Source of the DNA: Flavobacteriales bacterium
GTDB taxonomy: Bacteria > Bacteroidota > Bacteroidia > Flavobacteriales > Schleiferiaceae
Assembly: GCA_017795025.1 (NCBI GenBank)
Contig: CP051243.1
Coordinates: forward strand, 3,248,897 to 3,312,896
DNA length: 64,000 bases
Direction of reading: 5' to 3'
Position 1 is the first letter of the stretch, and each line of letters opens with the position of its first letter. The notes beneath the pieces were generated by a model. That model saw nothing but the letters and a program-made list of their open reading frames with translations, did not search any database and had not been told where the DNA came from. This document shows positions 26,843 to 34,184 of this stretch, in pieces. The position numbers and the translations under genes were made by a program.

Positions 26843-27505
26843 ATGGAAGAAAATAGCGCATCAACCGGAAGTATAAAAGATATTTTAAAGCAGAACTTTC
26901 CTGTTTTTCATAATGATAGTGTCCTTGAGAAAATTGCCAAGGAAGCACGTGTTTTTCAAAATGATGAAGAAGGGGTGGTAGTAGATTTGGGTGATTTCCC
27001 AAAATGGATACCTCTAGTAACCAAAGGGGCCATTAAAATTAGCCGCATCGATAATGAAGGAGGTGAGATATTTTTATACTACCTCTATCCAGGGCAAACC
27101 TGTGCCATGACTCTTAACTGCTGTATGGTTGATAAGCCAAGTGAAGTTAGAGCCATAGCCGAAGCCGGTACAGAGTTTATCGGTTTGCCGAGAAGGTCCT
27201 TGCCTCAATGGATGATGGATTTTGAAGAATGGCGGCAGTTTACCTTGGAGGCCTACAATGAACGCTACGAAAACTTGCTGGCAACAATTGATGCCATTGC
27301 CTTCCAAAAGCTAGACGAGCGATTAATCGGATTATTAAGGGATAAGAGTATTGCTATGGGAACTACCGAAGTGGAAGTAACGCATAAGCGGCTCGCCGAA
27401 GAATTACATTCTTCTCGAGAAGTAATCTCCCGTTTGCTCAAACAACTCGAAAAATTAGGTAAGGTTAGTTTGAGGCGAAACAAAATTAAACTACTTGATT
27501 TCTAG
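26843..27505 (+). CDS. Crp/Fnr family transcriptional regulator
   Basis: A 220-residue regulator with an N-terminal cyclic-nucleotide-binding-type beta barrel (about 20-130; GAIKISRIDNEGGEIFLYYLYPGQTCAMTLNC) and a C-terminal winged helix (about 150-220; VTHKRLAEELHSSREVISRLLKQLEKLGKVSL, where SSREVISR is the recognition helix). Residues in the barrel include CCMV, with two adjacent cysteines at the pocket but no four-Cys iron-sulfur motif, so it is not a classical oxygen-sensing Fnr. The signal is unknown. The cysteine-dioxygenase-like and rhodanese genes downstream are candidate targets. Confidence 0.92.
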   Translation: MEENSASTGSIKDILKQNFPVFHNDSVLEKIAKEARVFQNDEEGVVVDLGDFPKWIPLVTKGAIKISRIDNEGGEIFLYYLYPGQTCAMTLNCCMVDKPSEVRAIAEAGTEFIGLPRRSLPQWMMDFEEWRQFTLEAYNERYENLLATIDAIAFQKLDERLIGLLRDKSIAMGTTEVEVTHKRLAEELHSSREVISRLLKQLEKLGKVSLRRNKIKLLDF

Positions 27506-27568
27506 CTGACTTTTATCATATTTTTTTTGACTTCCGATGCTTAATTTCCATAATCAATTACGGCTGCA

Positions 27569-28093
27569 ATGGAAACAATAAAATCGGTTGAAAGACTTCG
27601 CTATAACCTCAATTTAGGGCCAGGATATGGAGGGTATAGCGAGCTGCTAAAGGCGGTTGATCTCGACAAAAATGCCCTAGAAAACTTTGTACAGTTTAGT
27701 CAGGAATCTTACCGTCGACTAAGAATTTACGACACGGATGTTATAGAAGCGGTTCTCACTTGTTGGGAGCCTCATCAGAAGGGAATGATTCACGACTTTC
27801 ATAATTCCTTCGGCTGGTTTAAAGTACTGAAGGGCTCGATAGGGATAGAGCATTTTAGGTTAGAAAAAGACAAGCCTATCTTGCGTTTTAATTATGAATA
27901 CCCTTGCGATGGGCAAGGATTTTTAAATGATGATTTAGGCTTTCATCGCTTTCAGAATTTAAGTAGCGGGCGAACGATAGTTTTGCACCTTTATGCCGAT
28001 AAGATTAAGCATTGGGAGGTCTATAACGAGAATTTAAATTGCGTGGAGGATCGCAAGGCCGAGGTGCATGTGAATTTTGACCGGCCCGCTTAG
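27569..28093 (+). CDS. Cysteine-dioxygenase-like cupin protein
   Basis: A 174-residue cupin. The pattern fits cysteine dioxygenase: IHD..NS.GWFKVLKGS (residues 74-90), GFHRFQN (124-130) and LHLYADKI. In the family three histidines hold Fe(II) and cysteine is oxidised to its sulfinate. Here the usual H-x-H pair reads H75-D76-F77-H78: the second ligand position is Phe and the histidine has moved by one residue, while the third (H126) is present. The position of the Cys in the mammalian Cys-Tyr crosslink is Gly82, as in bacterial members. It may use another thiol, or be inactive. It starts 63 bases after the Crp/Fnr gene and precedes a rhodanese. Confidence 0.75.
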   Translation: METIKSVERLRYNLNLGPGYGGYSELLKAVDLDKNALENFVQFSQESYRRLRIYDTDVIEAVLTCWEPHQKGMIHDFHNSFGWFKVLKGSIGIEHFRLEKDKPILRFNYEYPCDGQGFLNDDLGFHRFQNLSSGRTIVLHLYADKIKHWEVYNENLNCVEDRKAEVHVNFDRPA

Positions 28094-28169
28094 CCCGAGT
28101 CGTGATAGCGGTCACCTTCGAAGTTCCATAATTGCGCGTGCTTTGCACCCATAAAACAAACAAAGCATT

Positions 28170-28475
28170 ATGGGATTATTTTCTTTTCTAAGTAAGAAAG
28201 GTGATAAAATACAGGACTTTAAAAGTCGCGGCGCAGTGGTGATTGATGTTCGTAGCAAAGAGGAGTTCAGAGGAGGGCATATTAAAGGCTCTAAGAATAT
28301 GCCTCTGCCGGTTATTTCTTCTAAGCTCGATGAAATAAAAAAGCTGGGAAAACCAGTTATTTTCTGTTGTGCTTCAGGAATGCGCAGTGGTCAGGCAACC
28401 GCAATAATGAAAAAGCAAGGAATCGAGTGCATGAACGGCGGAGGCTGGATGAGTTTGCAAAGACACTGGAAATAG
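28170..28475 (+). CDS. Single-domain rhodanese (sulfurtransferase)
   Basis: A 101-residue protein with one rhodanese domain: VIDVRSKEEFRGGHIKGSKNMPL, then the active-site loop CASGMRS with the catalytic Cys in FCCASGMRSGQA, and NGGGWMSL near the end. Such small proteins carry a persulfide sulfur in thiosulfate, polysulfide or thiol metabolism. There is no signal peptide, so it is cytoplasmic. It lies 76 bases after the cysteine-dioxygenase-like gene, and the neighbourhood suggests a thiol/sulfur function; that is an inference. Confidence 0.92.
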   Translation: MGLFSFLSKKGDKIQDFKSRGAVVIDVRSKEEFRGGHIKGSKNMPLPVISSKLDEIKKLGKPVIFCCASGMRSGQATAIMKKQGIECMNGGGWMSLQRHWK

Positions 28476-28498
28476 CCTATCGACTAAATTATAATTTG

Positions 28499-28530
28499 AG
28501 ACTCACCCGAAAAGGTGGGTCTTTTTTTTG
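28499..28530 (+). terminator. Hairpin terminator after the rhodanese gene
   Basis: GACTCACC, CGAAAA, GGTGGGTC (one G-T pair) followed by eight T. Confidence 0.75.
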
Positions 28531-28564
28531 TGCTCCTATGCCAAGGTTTGGCTAATTTTCGGGC

Positions 28565-29602
28565 ATGTTTGAAATGACCTTAAGTAGGCTCGAAAATTTA
28601 GCCGTTCATCTTGTTGGAAATAAAAGTAAGGAGGAGGACCTTCGACTTAGCGCTGCAGAAAGCGGGCTGGATCGTCCAACAATTAATATTATTTGGCATT
28701 ATCTACAAAGTGCGTTTAAAGACCCCGACTTTTATTATTTCCAGCATCCTAGCGGCTTAGAGTTTAACTCGGTTTATCAGGTATGTAAAAATCTATTTCA
28801 GGAGCCGGATCAATTTTTAAACGCCTCTCAAAAGTTCGCCCAACTTCTTTACGAGGTATCTGATCATCCTCAAGTACGCTCTGGGGAGTTGCTGGTTATT
28901 TACTTTTCAAATTTGCGATTTGGCCAATTAGAAGCACCCGCAATTGCCTTGTTTAAATCAGAGAAAAAGCAACCATTCCTCTTTACAGAGGAAGAGGAGC
29001 AAAATATCGAACTGTACAGCTATCAAGGGATCAATCCCTCAAAAGTAGATAAGGCAGCCCTGGTTTTTGCCTCTGATGAATCCGAGGGATACCAGGTTAT
29101 GGCAGTTGATAACATCAACAAAGGGGAAGAAGCGAAATTTTGGTTTGAGCAGTTCTTAAGGGTCCAAATTCGCTCTACCGACTTTGCTAAAACCAGTGAG
29201 ATGATTAAGGTGACCAAAAGTTTTTTGGATCAAGATCTTGGTGGCGAGGAACCATTAGATAAAAAACAAGGCATGGAGCTCCTAGGCCGATCAAAGGACT
29301 ACTTTTCGGTAGAGGAGGAGTTTGAGCCCGAAACTTACAGTAAGCAAGTTTTTGAGGATGATGCGGTAGCCGATCGCTTTCGGGAATTTGTTCGTAGTCG
29401 AGATTTACAGAATTTAGACTTGGATGAAGGTTTTGCTATTTCTGAGGAGGCCCTAAAGAAGAAAAGTCGGGTTTTCAAAAGTGTGATCAAGCTGGATAAA
29501 AATTTTCACATCTATGTACATGGAGATCGCTCCAAAATTGAAAAGGGGGAGGAGGAAGATGGACGAAAATTTTATAAAGTTTATTACGACGAAGAGCAGT
29601 AA
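28565..29602 (+). CDS. Nucleoid-associated protein, 37 kDa family (NdpA/YejK)
   Basis: A 345-residue cytoplasmic protein matching the nucleoid-associated NA37 family across its length. Visible landmarks are the N-terminal LSRLENLAVHLVGNK, the central GELLVIYFSNL.FG and ALVFASD segments, the helical region VTKSFLDQDLGG, and the C-terminal FKSVIKLDKNFHIYVHGD. Members bind the nucleoid or recombination DNA; the exact role in Bacteroidota is not established. Its start lies 46 bases after the rhodanese terminator, with an imperfect -7 element close by (AATTTTCG, ending at about 28561). Confidence 0.88.
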   Translation: MFEMTLSRLENLAVHLVGNKSKEEDLRLSAAESGLDRPTINIIWHYLQSAFKDPDFYYFQHPSGLEFNSVYQVCKNLFQEPDQFLNASQKFAQLLYEVSDHPQVRSGELLVIYFSNLRFGQLEAPAIALFKSEKKQPFLFTEEEEQNIELYSYQGINPSKVDKAALVFASDESEGYQVMAVDNINKGEEAKFWFEQFLRVQIRSTDFAKTSEMIKVTKSFLDQDLGGEEPLDKKQGMELLGRSKDYFSVEEEFEPETYSKQVFEDDAVADRFREFVRSRDLQNLDLDEGFAISEEALKKKSRVFKSVIKLDKNFHIYVHGDRSKIEKGEEEDGRKFYKVYYDEEQ

Positions 29603-29610
29603 ATCATTTT

Positions 29611-29649
29611 AAAAAAAGCCGTCTCGAACTGATTTCGAGACGGCTTTTT
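29611..29649. terminator. Strong bidirectional hairpin terminator
   Basis: GCCGTCTCGAA (29618-29628), loop CTGAT, TTCGAGACGGC (29634-29644), flanked by seven A and five T. It separates the convergent nucleoid-protein and TonB-receptor genes. Confidence 0.9.
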
Positions 29650-29652
29650 AGC

Positions 29653-31878
29653 TTAAAACTTAAAATAGAGGCCGGCATAAATGTTTCGACCGAAAATGGG
29701 ACCCCAAACGAAGTTACTATCAAAATATGGAGCATAAGGCTGCTCGCTATTTACGATGGGGTTCTCCTGACGAAAATCAAATAGATTGTCAACTCCAGTA
29801 AAAAATTCAAAGGATTTGTAAGTATAGTTTATTTGCGCATTCACCGTGAAATAATCTGGAGACTGTTCTGCCTGTCGAAATTCACTTGGGCTAAGCAAGC
29901 TCTTCGGAAGCCGCTTGCTTCCAAACCAATTAAGGGTAGCATCAATTTTCCAATTTTCGACCGGTGCATAGCTTGCATTAAAGAATGCACGATGCATAGG
30001 AACCTGATAGGCCAAATTCTTTTCTTCTAAAAACTGATCCTCACTTCTTAGGAATTTGTAGGCTAAACGCAAATCGAGTTTGTCCTTGAAGGTGTAATCC
30101 ATCTGACTTAAAACAGAGAAAGAATTAGAACCGCTGCGGTTTAAGATGTAAGCAACTTGAGGGTCGTAATCCAAATCCATAATTAGCTTAGATTCAAACC
30201 AGGTGTAAAAGGCATCGGTATTCCAGCGGATTAAGGTCTCACCAAAGATTAAGTTTTGATTCCAGCTAAAACCAGCATTCCACGCCACCTCAGGGAAGCG
30301 GTAATTATCCGCAAAAACCAGCTTTCGAGAAGAAGCTAAGGCACTGCTGCTTTCAGCCAGGCGATTGGGACTCCTCTGGCCACGACCACCACTAAGACGA
30401 AAGGTGCTGTTGCGGTTGAGCTGGTAGCGAACTTGCAATCGAGGACTTAAATATGCGGCCTTGAAAAAAGAATTGTAGTCGGCCCTAAGCCCAGCCACCA
30501 AACTGAAATCCTCTCCAGATTCGTAACTGTACTCAAAATAGGCGCCCGGGACAATTTCCTCACGCTTATGATTGTATAAGGTGCTATCTATTGGATTTTG
30601 AACCAAGCTCTCGCTGAGTAAATCAGCCTGAAAGGAAAGGCCAGTTTTAAACTGATGTTCAAGATTACCGATATAATCGTGTAGTATGGTGTTGAGGTAA
30701 AAGCTTGTTTCGTCAAAACTTGCCACGCGATTACCAAAGGTGGAATTTCGGCTGTGATAACTAGCTCTATAAATTATGCCTAAACTCCTCAATTGCTCTT
30801 CTGGAAAGATATATCCGTTTTTACCAAAGAGCTCCATGCGACGCTCCGAGGTGCTAAATCCCCAATTGATTCCTTCTGCACCGCTGAGGAAATCCATTTG
30901 CCCACCTTCTCGTAAATCGTCGATAAAAAGCAGTCCTAATTGCCCTTCCCAGTTTTCACCTAGGCGGTAATGAGTGCGGTTCAATAAGTTTAATTGCCTA
31001 CCAGTGGTTAAATCGGCAAAGCCGTCTTCATTGCGATCTTGCGCAAAGGGAATGCTGCTAAAATGAAGCATCGTTAAATTATGAGCTTCGTTTTCCGCTT
31101 TCCACGAATTACGAACCATCAGGTTTACCTCATTTCGACCTCCCGTATTACCGAAAACATTTAAAAGCAGTCGAGGGGCATTTTCGGGCTTGTAGTATTC
31201 TACATTGATTTGACCAGTTACACTTTCATATCCATTTAATACAGAGCTTAAGCCTTTGGTAACTTGGATGCTTTCGATAAATGGGCCCGGTACATATGAA
31301 AGTCCGTTACGAGCATTTAGGCCACGTGCAAAAGGGATGTTTTCGCGTTGAATAAGGGCGTACTTCCCAGCGAGGCCGAGCATTTCAATTTGCTTGGTGC
31401 CTGTAATTCCATCACTAAAGGAAACATCGATACTGGCATTAGTTTCGAAGCTTTCGGAAAGATTACAACAAGCAGCCTTGCGGAGTTCTTTGTTATTAAT
31501 TTCGAAATGCAGGCCTGCTGCTTGGGCGTTGATCCGCGTTGCCAAGGCTTCCGCACTTACGGTAACATCGTCGAGTTCGGTGTTTTCTGGAATTAAAACA
31601 AAATTGGTGCTACCCTTGCGGGAGATGATCACCTTAGACATAGGTTGAAAACCAGCGAACTGCGCGATGAGGGTTGTCTTCCCAGCTACCTTTTCTATTT
31701 CAAAGAAGCCGTCTTCATTCGTAGTGGTTCCAACCGTGGTTCCTTCCCAATAAACTTCGGCGAATGGAGCGGGATTTTGTTGGCCATCTTCGAAGAGGTA
31801 AACATAACCATTGATTTGTGACCATGCTGGAATAGCGCCCAACAACAGTAGGGCGCAAATTATAAATCGAGTATTCAT
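29653..31878 (-). CDS. TonB-dependent receptor, probable metal (copper) handling
   Basis: A 741-residue outer-membrane receptor. It has a signal peptide (to about 20), a carboxypeptidase-like domain (INGYVYLFEDGQQNPAPFAEVYWEGTTVGTTTNEDGFFEI), a plug (about 110-235) and a barrel ending in NIYAGLYFKF. In the plug the segment KAACCNLSESFETNASIDV carries two adjacent cysteines found in a subgroup of Bacteroidota receptors that neighbour HMA proteins. Five bases separate it from the HMA-domain gene upstream, so both are one operon. Transport of copper, or of a metal complex, is inferred from context; the ligand cannot be seen. Confidence 0.88.
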   Translation of the reverse strand: MNTRFIICALLLLGAIPAWSQINGYVYLFEDGQQNPAPFAEVYWEGTTVGTTTNEDGFFEIEKVAGKTTLIAQFAGFQPMSKVIISRKGSTNFVLIPENTELDDVTVSAEALATRINAQAAGLHFEINNKELRKAACCNLSESFETNASIDVSFSDGITGTKQIEMLGLAGKYALIQRENIPFARGLNARNGLSYVPGPFIESIQVTKGLSSVLNGYESVTGQINVEYYKPENAPRLLLNVFGNTGGRNEVNLMVRNSWKAENEAHNLTMLHFSSIPFAQDRNEDGFADLTTGRQLNLLNRTHYRLGENWEGQLGLLFIDDLREGGQMDFLSGAEGINWGFSTSERRMELFGKNGYIFPEEQLRSLGIIYRASYHSRNSTFGNRVASFDETSFYLNTILHDYIGNLEHQFKTGLSFQADLLSESLVQNPIDSTLYNHKREEIVPGAYFEYSYESGEDFSLVAGLRADYNSFFKAAYLSPRLQVRYQLNRNSTFRLSGGRGQRSPNRLAESSSALASSRKLVFADNYRFPEVAWNAGFSWNQNLIFGETLIRWNTDAFYTWFESKLIMDLDYDPQVAYILNRSGSNSFSVLSQMDYTFKDKLDLRLAYKFLRSEDQFLEEKNLAYQVPMHRAFFNASYAPVENWKIDATLNWFGSKRLPKSLLSPSEFRQAEQSPDYFTVNAQINYTYKSFEFFTGVDNLFDFRQENPIVNSEQPYAPYFDSNFVWGPIFGRNIYAGLYFKF

Positions 31879-31883
31879 AACAA

Positions 31884-32231
31884 CTACTTGTGTTTATGAA
31901 CGTTGTTGGGGTCTCGATAGTAACAACAGGGGTCTAAGCTGTAGTAGCTTGAGTCGGAGGCTGTTTGAAATTCCGTGTCGTAACCAGACTTAGTGATGGA
32001 TTTGCTTATTGCCGCCAGGTTGGTGACTTGAGGGTCAAACTTCAGTTTTAGAACCAGAGTTTCTTTACTCCATTCGGCAAAGCTAACCCCTTCAATTTGG
32101 GCAGCCTTTTCGATAGTAGATTTACACATTCCACAAACGCCATTAACAACCATACTGGTATCTGTAATGGATTGTGCTTGACTGATAAGTCCGAAGAAAG
32201 TGAAAACGAATATTAGATTAAATTTTTTCAT
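31884..32231 (-). CDS. Periplasmic heavy-metal-associated (HMA) domain protein
   Basis: A 115-residue exported protein with a signal peptide (MKKFNLIFVFTFFGLISQAQ) and one HMA domain (about 25-90). The metal-binding loop is VNGVCGMCKSTIEKA, a CxxC pair for Cu(I) or similar soft metals. After the domain comes a Cys/His-rich tail, DPCCYYRDPNNVHKHK, that could form a second site. It sits five bases upstream of the TonB receptor and 56 bases after the HYC_CC_PP gene. It probably works as a periplasmic metal chaperone for the system. Confidence 0.92.
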   Translation of the reverse strand: MKKFNLIFVFTFFGLISQAQSITDTSMVVNGVCGMCKSTIEKAAQIEGVSFAEWSKETLVLKLKFDPQVTNLAAISKSITKSGYDTEFQTASDSSYYSLDPCCYYRDPNNVHKHK

Positions 32232-32287
32232 TGCAATTTGATTTTAAAAAGATGTTCTTGATTTACTAGCTTTAAGTAAAATCATCT

Positions 32288-32734
32288 CTAAATCAAATAG
32301 CATTGAACGGTGGCAAGGAACTCAGGCGTTGATAGATAACGGTTTGGTTCTGGAGGAGAACTATTGGAGGCTTCTTCCTCTACTTCCGAATATCCCACAA
32401 AAATCAATTGATTAGACTGCGGGTAGAGTTGAGGACTTATTATTTTAGGAGATTGAGATTTTGACTCTTGATTTACGGTATCGATATTATCAATCTGAAT
32501 CCATTCGTTGCGACAGCAATCTTCCTTGTTTAATTGACCTTCTTCGTGGGAATTATGGGAGCCGTGGCAAGAGTCCTTATCAAAAAGGATCTCCATACCG
32601 CAGCTATTTTCAGAATGATAAAGATGTTCTGAGATGAGCTCGTCGGAACAGTAATGGCGACTTAATAGAAATCCCATACCCGCCCAGAGTAGAGCAGGTA
32701 TTAATAGCATGCTAGTGATTTTTCGCCAAATCAT
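32288..32734 (-). CDS. HYC_CC_PP family protein (metal-responsive operon leader gene)
   Basis: A 148-residue protein with an N-terminal hydrophobic segment (MLLIPALLWAGMGFLL) and the three landmarks that name the family: RHYCSDEL (about 26-32), a CC pair in KEDCCRNEW, and PP in NSSPPEPN. The segment between also has CHGSHNSHEE, a His/Cys-rich stretch that could bind metal. It is the first gene of the HMA-TonB receptor operon. Function is unknown; family members usually neighbour copper or other metal genes. The -7 element at 32739-32746 is only five bases from the ATG, so the message is predicted to be nearly leaderless. Confidence 0.8.
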   Translation of the reverse strand: MIWRKITSMLLIPALLWAGMGFLLSRHYCSDELISEHLYHSENSCGMEILFDKDSCHGSHNSHEEGQLNKEDCCRNEWIQIDNIDTVNQESKSQSPKIISPQLYPQSNQLIFVGYSEVEEEASNSSPPEPNRYLSTPEFLATVQCYLI

Positions 32735-32738
32735 TTTT

Positions 32739-32746
32739 CAAAAGTA
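32739..32746 (-). promoter_or_regulatory. -7 element TACTTTTG, promoter of the metal operon
   Basis: CAAAAGTA on the plus strand, five bases before the HYC_CC_PP start codon, which predicts a leaderless or near-leaderless transcript. Confidence 0.55.
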
Positions 32747-32764
32747 GATAGTTTAGGGCAAACG

Positions 32765-32793
32765 AAAAAGGTCCCAAAAAATTGGGACCTTTT
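32765..32793 (-). terminator. Hairpin terminator of the SPOR-barrel gene
   Basis: AAAAGGTCCCAA, loop AAAA, TTGGGACCTTTT: 12-base perfect arms, lying between the SPOR-barrel gene end and the metal operon promoter. Confidence 0.85.
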
Positions 32794-32814
32794 AGAATGG
32801 AGTACATCTATATT

Positions 32815-33981
32815 TTAAAACTTAACAATCCAAGCGTCAGTATAATATTTTCGCGCTTCAGCTCGAGCAGCTTTGGCATCATCAATATTGCTACTTGATT
32901 TGTAAACAACGCGGTAAGTATCTAACCTTTCGATATAAGCAATTTTCATTTCACTTTTATCAAGCTTACTACGCTCAATGAAGCGCTGGGCACCCGCTTG
33001 GGTTGGTGAGGAAACAACTACAACGCGATATTGTACAGGACCTAAATCTGCGCTGCTCGCATCTCCTCCTGAGGAAACAGGAACACTAGCGGCCGGAGTA
33101 CCGGCAGAACTGCCACTGCTGCTTGGTTTGGATACTTCTTTAGTAACCACGACTGGGTTTGCTTTAAGGCTATCAACCTCGGAGCGAAGCATGGCCAATT
33201 GCATATCCTTTTCTTGGTTACTCATTTCTAACCGAGCCACTTTTTCGTTGCTGCGACTTGCCTGGGCGGCGAAGGCATCACTACTATCGGCTTTCATTTT
33301 TAAGGCGTCGAATTTTTTGGGGTCCACTTCTATTTTAGACTTATCGCGGTCAGACTTTAAAAAGAAAGTAAGTCCAGCCGTGAAGTAACCATAGGTATCA
33401 AAAGAATTCGGGTCATAAGCATCTACCCAAGGTTGGAACCAAAGAATTCGATGGGCGTAGCCAATGTTGATATCAATTTTATCTGAAACAGGAATCCCAG
33501 CATTGGCCCCAGCCAAAACAAAGGTTTGCAATGAATAAGAGTTTCCTGTATTTACGTTTGGTACCTCGCGAATTCTAGTTCTGGTAGTAAGGTCGTAAAG
33601 GTTAGAATTCATTACTCCGGCACCAACACCAATTCGACCGTTTAACTTAAAGTTGCTGCTAACCGGGCCGAATAAATGCAAAATATTGTATTCGTAAGAC
33701 AAGCTTCCTTCGTAGGATTGAGATTGGAAATAGTAAGTGCTATTATTGCCATTAAACTGTCCGGCAACAACATCTCCACGCAGTCTGGAGGCCTTGTCGA
33801 ATTGATATCCAATTCCGCCACTAATCCCTAGATTAGGTTTGTAGCCTGTAAAGCTGTTATTATTTAATTCAACGAAGGGGACACCGAGACCAAACTCAAG
33901 GTTAATTGAAATTTTTTCTTGGGCCATTAATCCTGTACTTAGCAACAAGCCGAAGATGGATAGAAAAGTAACTTTTTTCAT
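32815..33981 (-). CDS. Outer-membrane beta-barrel protein with C-terminal SPOR domain
   Basis: A 388-residue protein. The ATG at 33981 (MKKVTFLSIFGLLLSTGLMAQ) gives a clean signal peptide; an in-frame upstream extension has none. Residues about 22-245 form a barrel-like region with many Gly/Tyr strands (LEFGLGVPFVEL, GYFTAGLTFFLK). A helical coiled-coil segment (about 250-310; ARLEMSNQEKDMQLAMLRSEVDSL) and a Ser/Pro/Gly linker follow. The last 75 residues (VQYRVVVVSSPTQAGAQRFIERSK to YYTDAWIVKF) are a SPOR domain, which binds denuded glycan strands of peptidoglycan. It probably ties the outer membrane to the cell wall, as OmpA does by another fold. Confidence 0.85.
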   Translation of the reverse strand: MKKVTFLSIFGLLLSTGLMAQEKISINLEFGLGVPFVELNNNSFTGYKPNLGISGGIGYQFDKASRLRGDVVAGQFNGNNSTYYFQSQSYEGSLSYEYNILHLFGPVSSNFKLNGRIGVGAGVMNSNLYDLTTRTRIREVPNVNTGNSYSLQTFVLAGANAGIPVSDKIDINIGYAHRILWFQPWVDAYDPNSFDTYGYFTAGLTFFLKSDRDKSKIEVDPKKFDALKMKADSSDAFAAQASRSNEKVARLEMSNQEKDMQLAMLRSEVDSLKANPVVVTKEVSKPSSSGSSAGTPAASVPVSSGGDASSADLGPVQYRVVVVSSPTQAGAQRFIERSKLDKSEMKIAYIERLDTYRVVYKSSSNIDDAKAARAEARKYYTDAWIVKF

Positions 33982-34019
33982 AAGGGTTGGGGTTATTACG
34001 TAATTCCTTATTACCAATA

Positions 34020-34032
34020 TCTCGTAAAAATA
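34020..34032 (-). repeat. 13-base motif TCTCGTAAAAATA upstream of the SPOR-barrel gene
   Basis: The identical 13-mer lies at 40368-40380 upstream of thyA, also before a minus-strand start. It may be a variant promoter element (TATTTTTACGAGA on the coding strand). Confidence 0.35.
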
Positions 34033-34138
34033 GAACAATAAATCTTTTGACTTGTAGCCTGTTAACATTTTTACTAAGAAGAAATTGATGGAAAAAAGAT
34101 TAAGTACCACTTGCATTTCTCAACTGAGGAATAATGTC

Positions 34139-34146
34139 TACTTTTG
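34139..34146 (+). promoter_or_regulatory. -7 element TACTTTTG, trigger factor promoter
   Basis: Exact match followed by CGCTCCC, 38 bases before the tig ATG. Confidence 0.6.
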
Positions 34147-34184
34147 CGCTCCCTTTTTAAGAACACACTGAATAGAAGGAATTT

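Noticed and set aside
33982-34116. 45-codon upstream extension of the SPOR-barrel gene
   Set aside because: It lacks a signal sequence and crosses the conserved 13-mer; the MKK start at 33981 yields a normal signal peptide.
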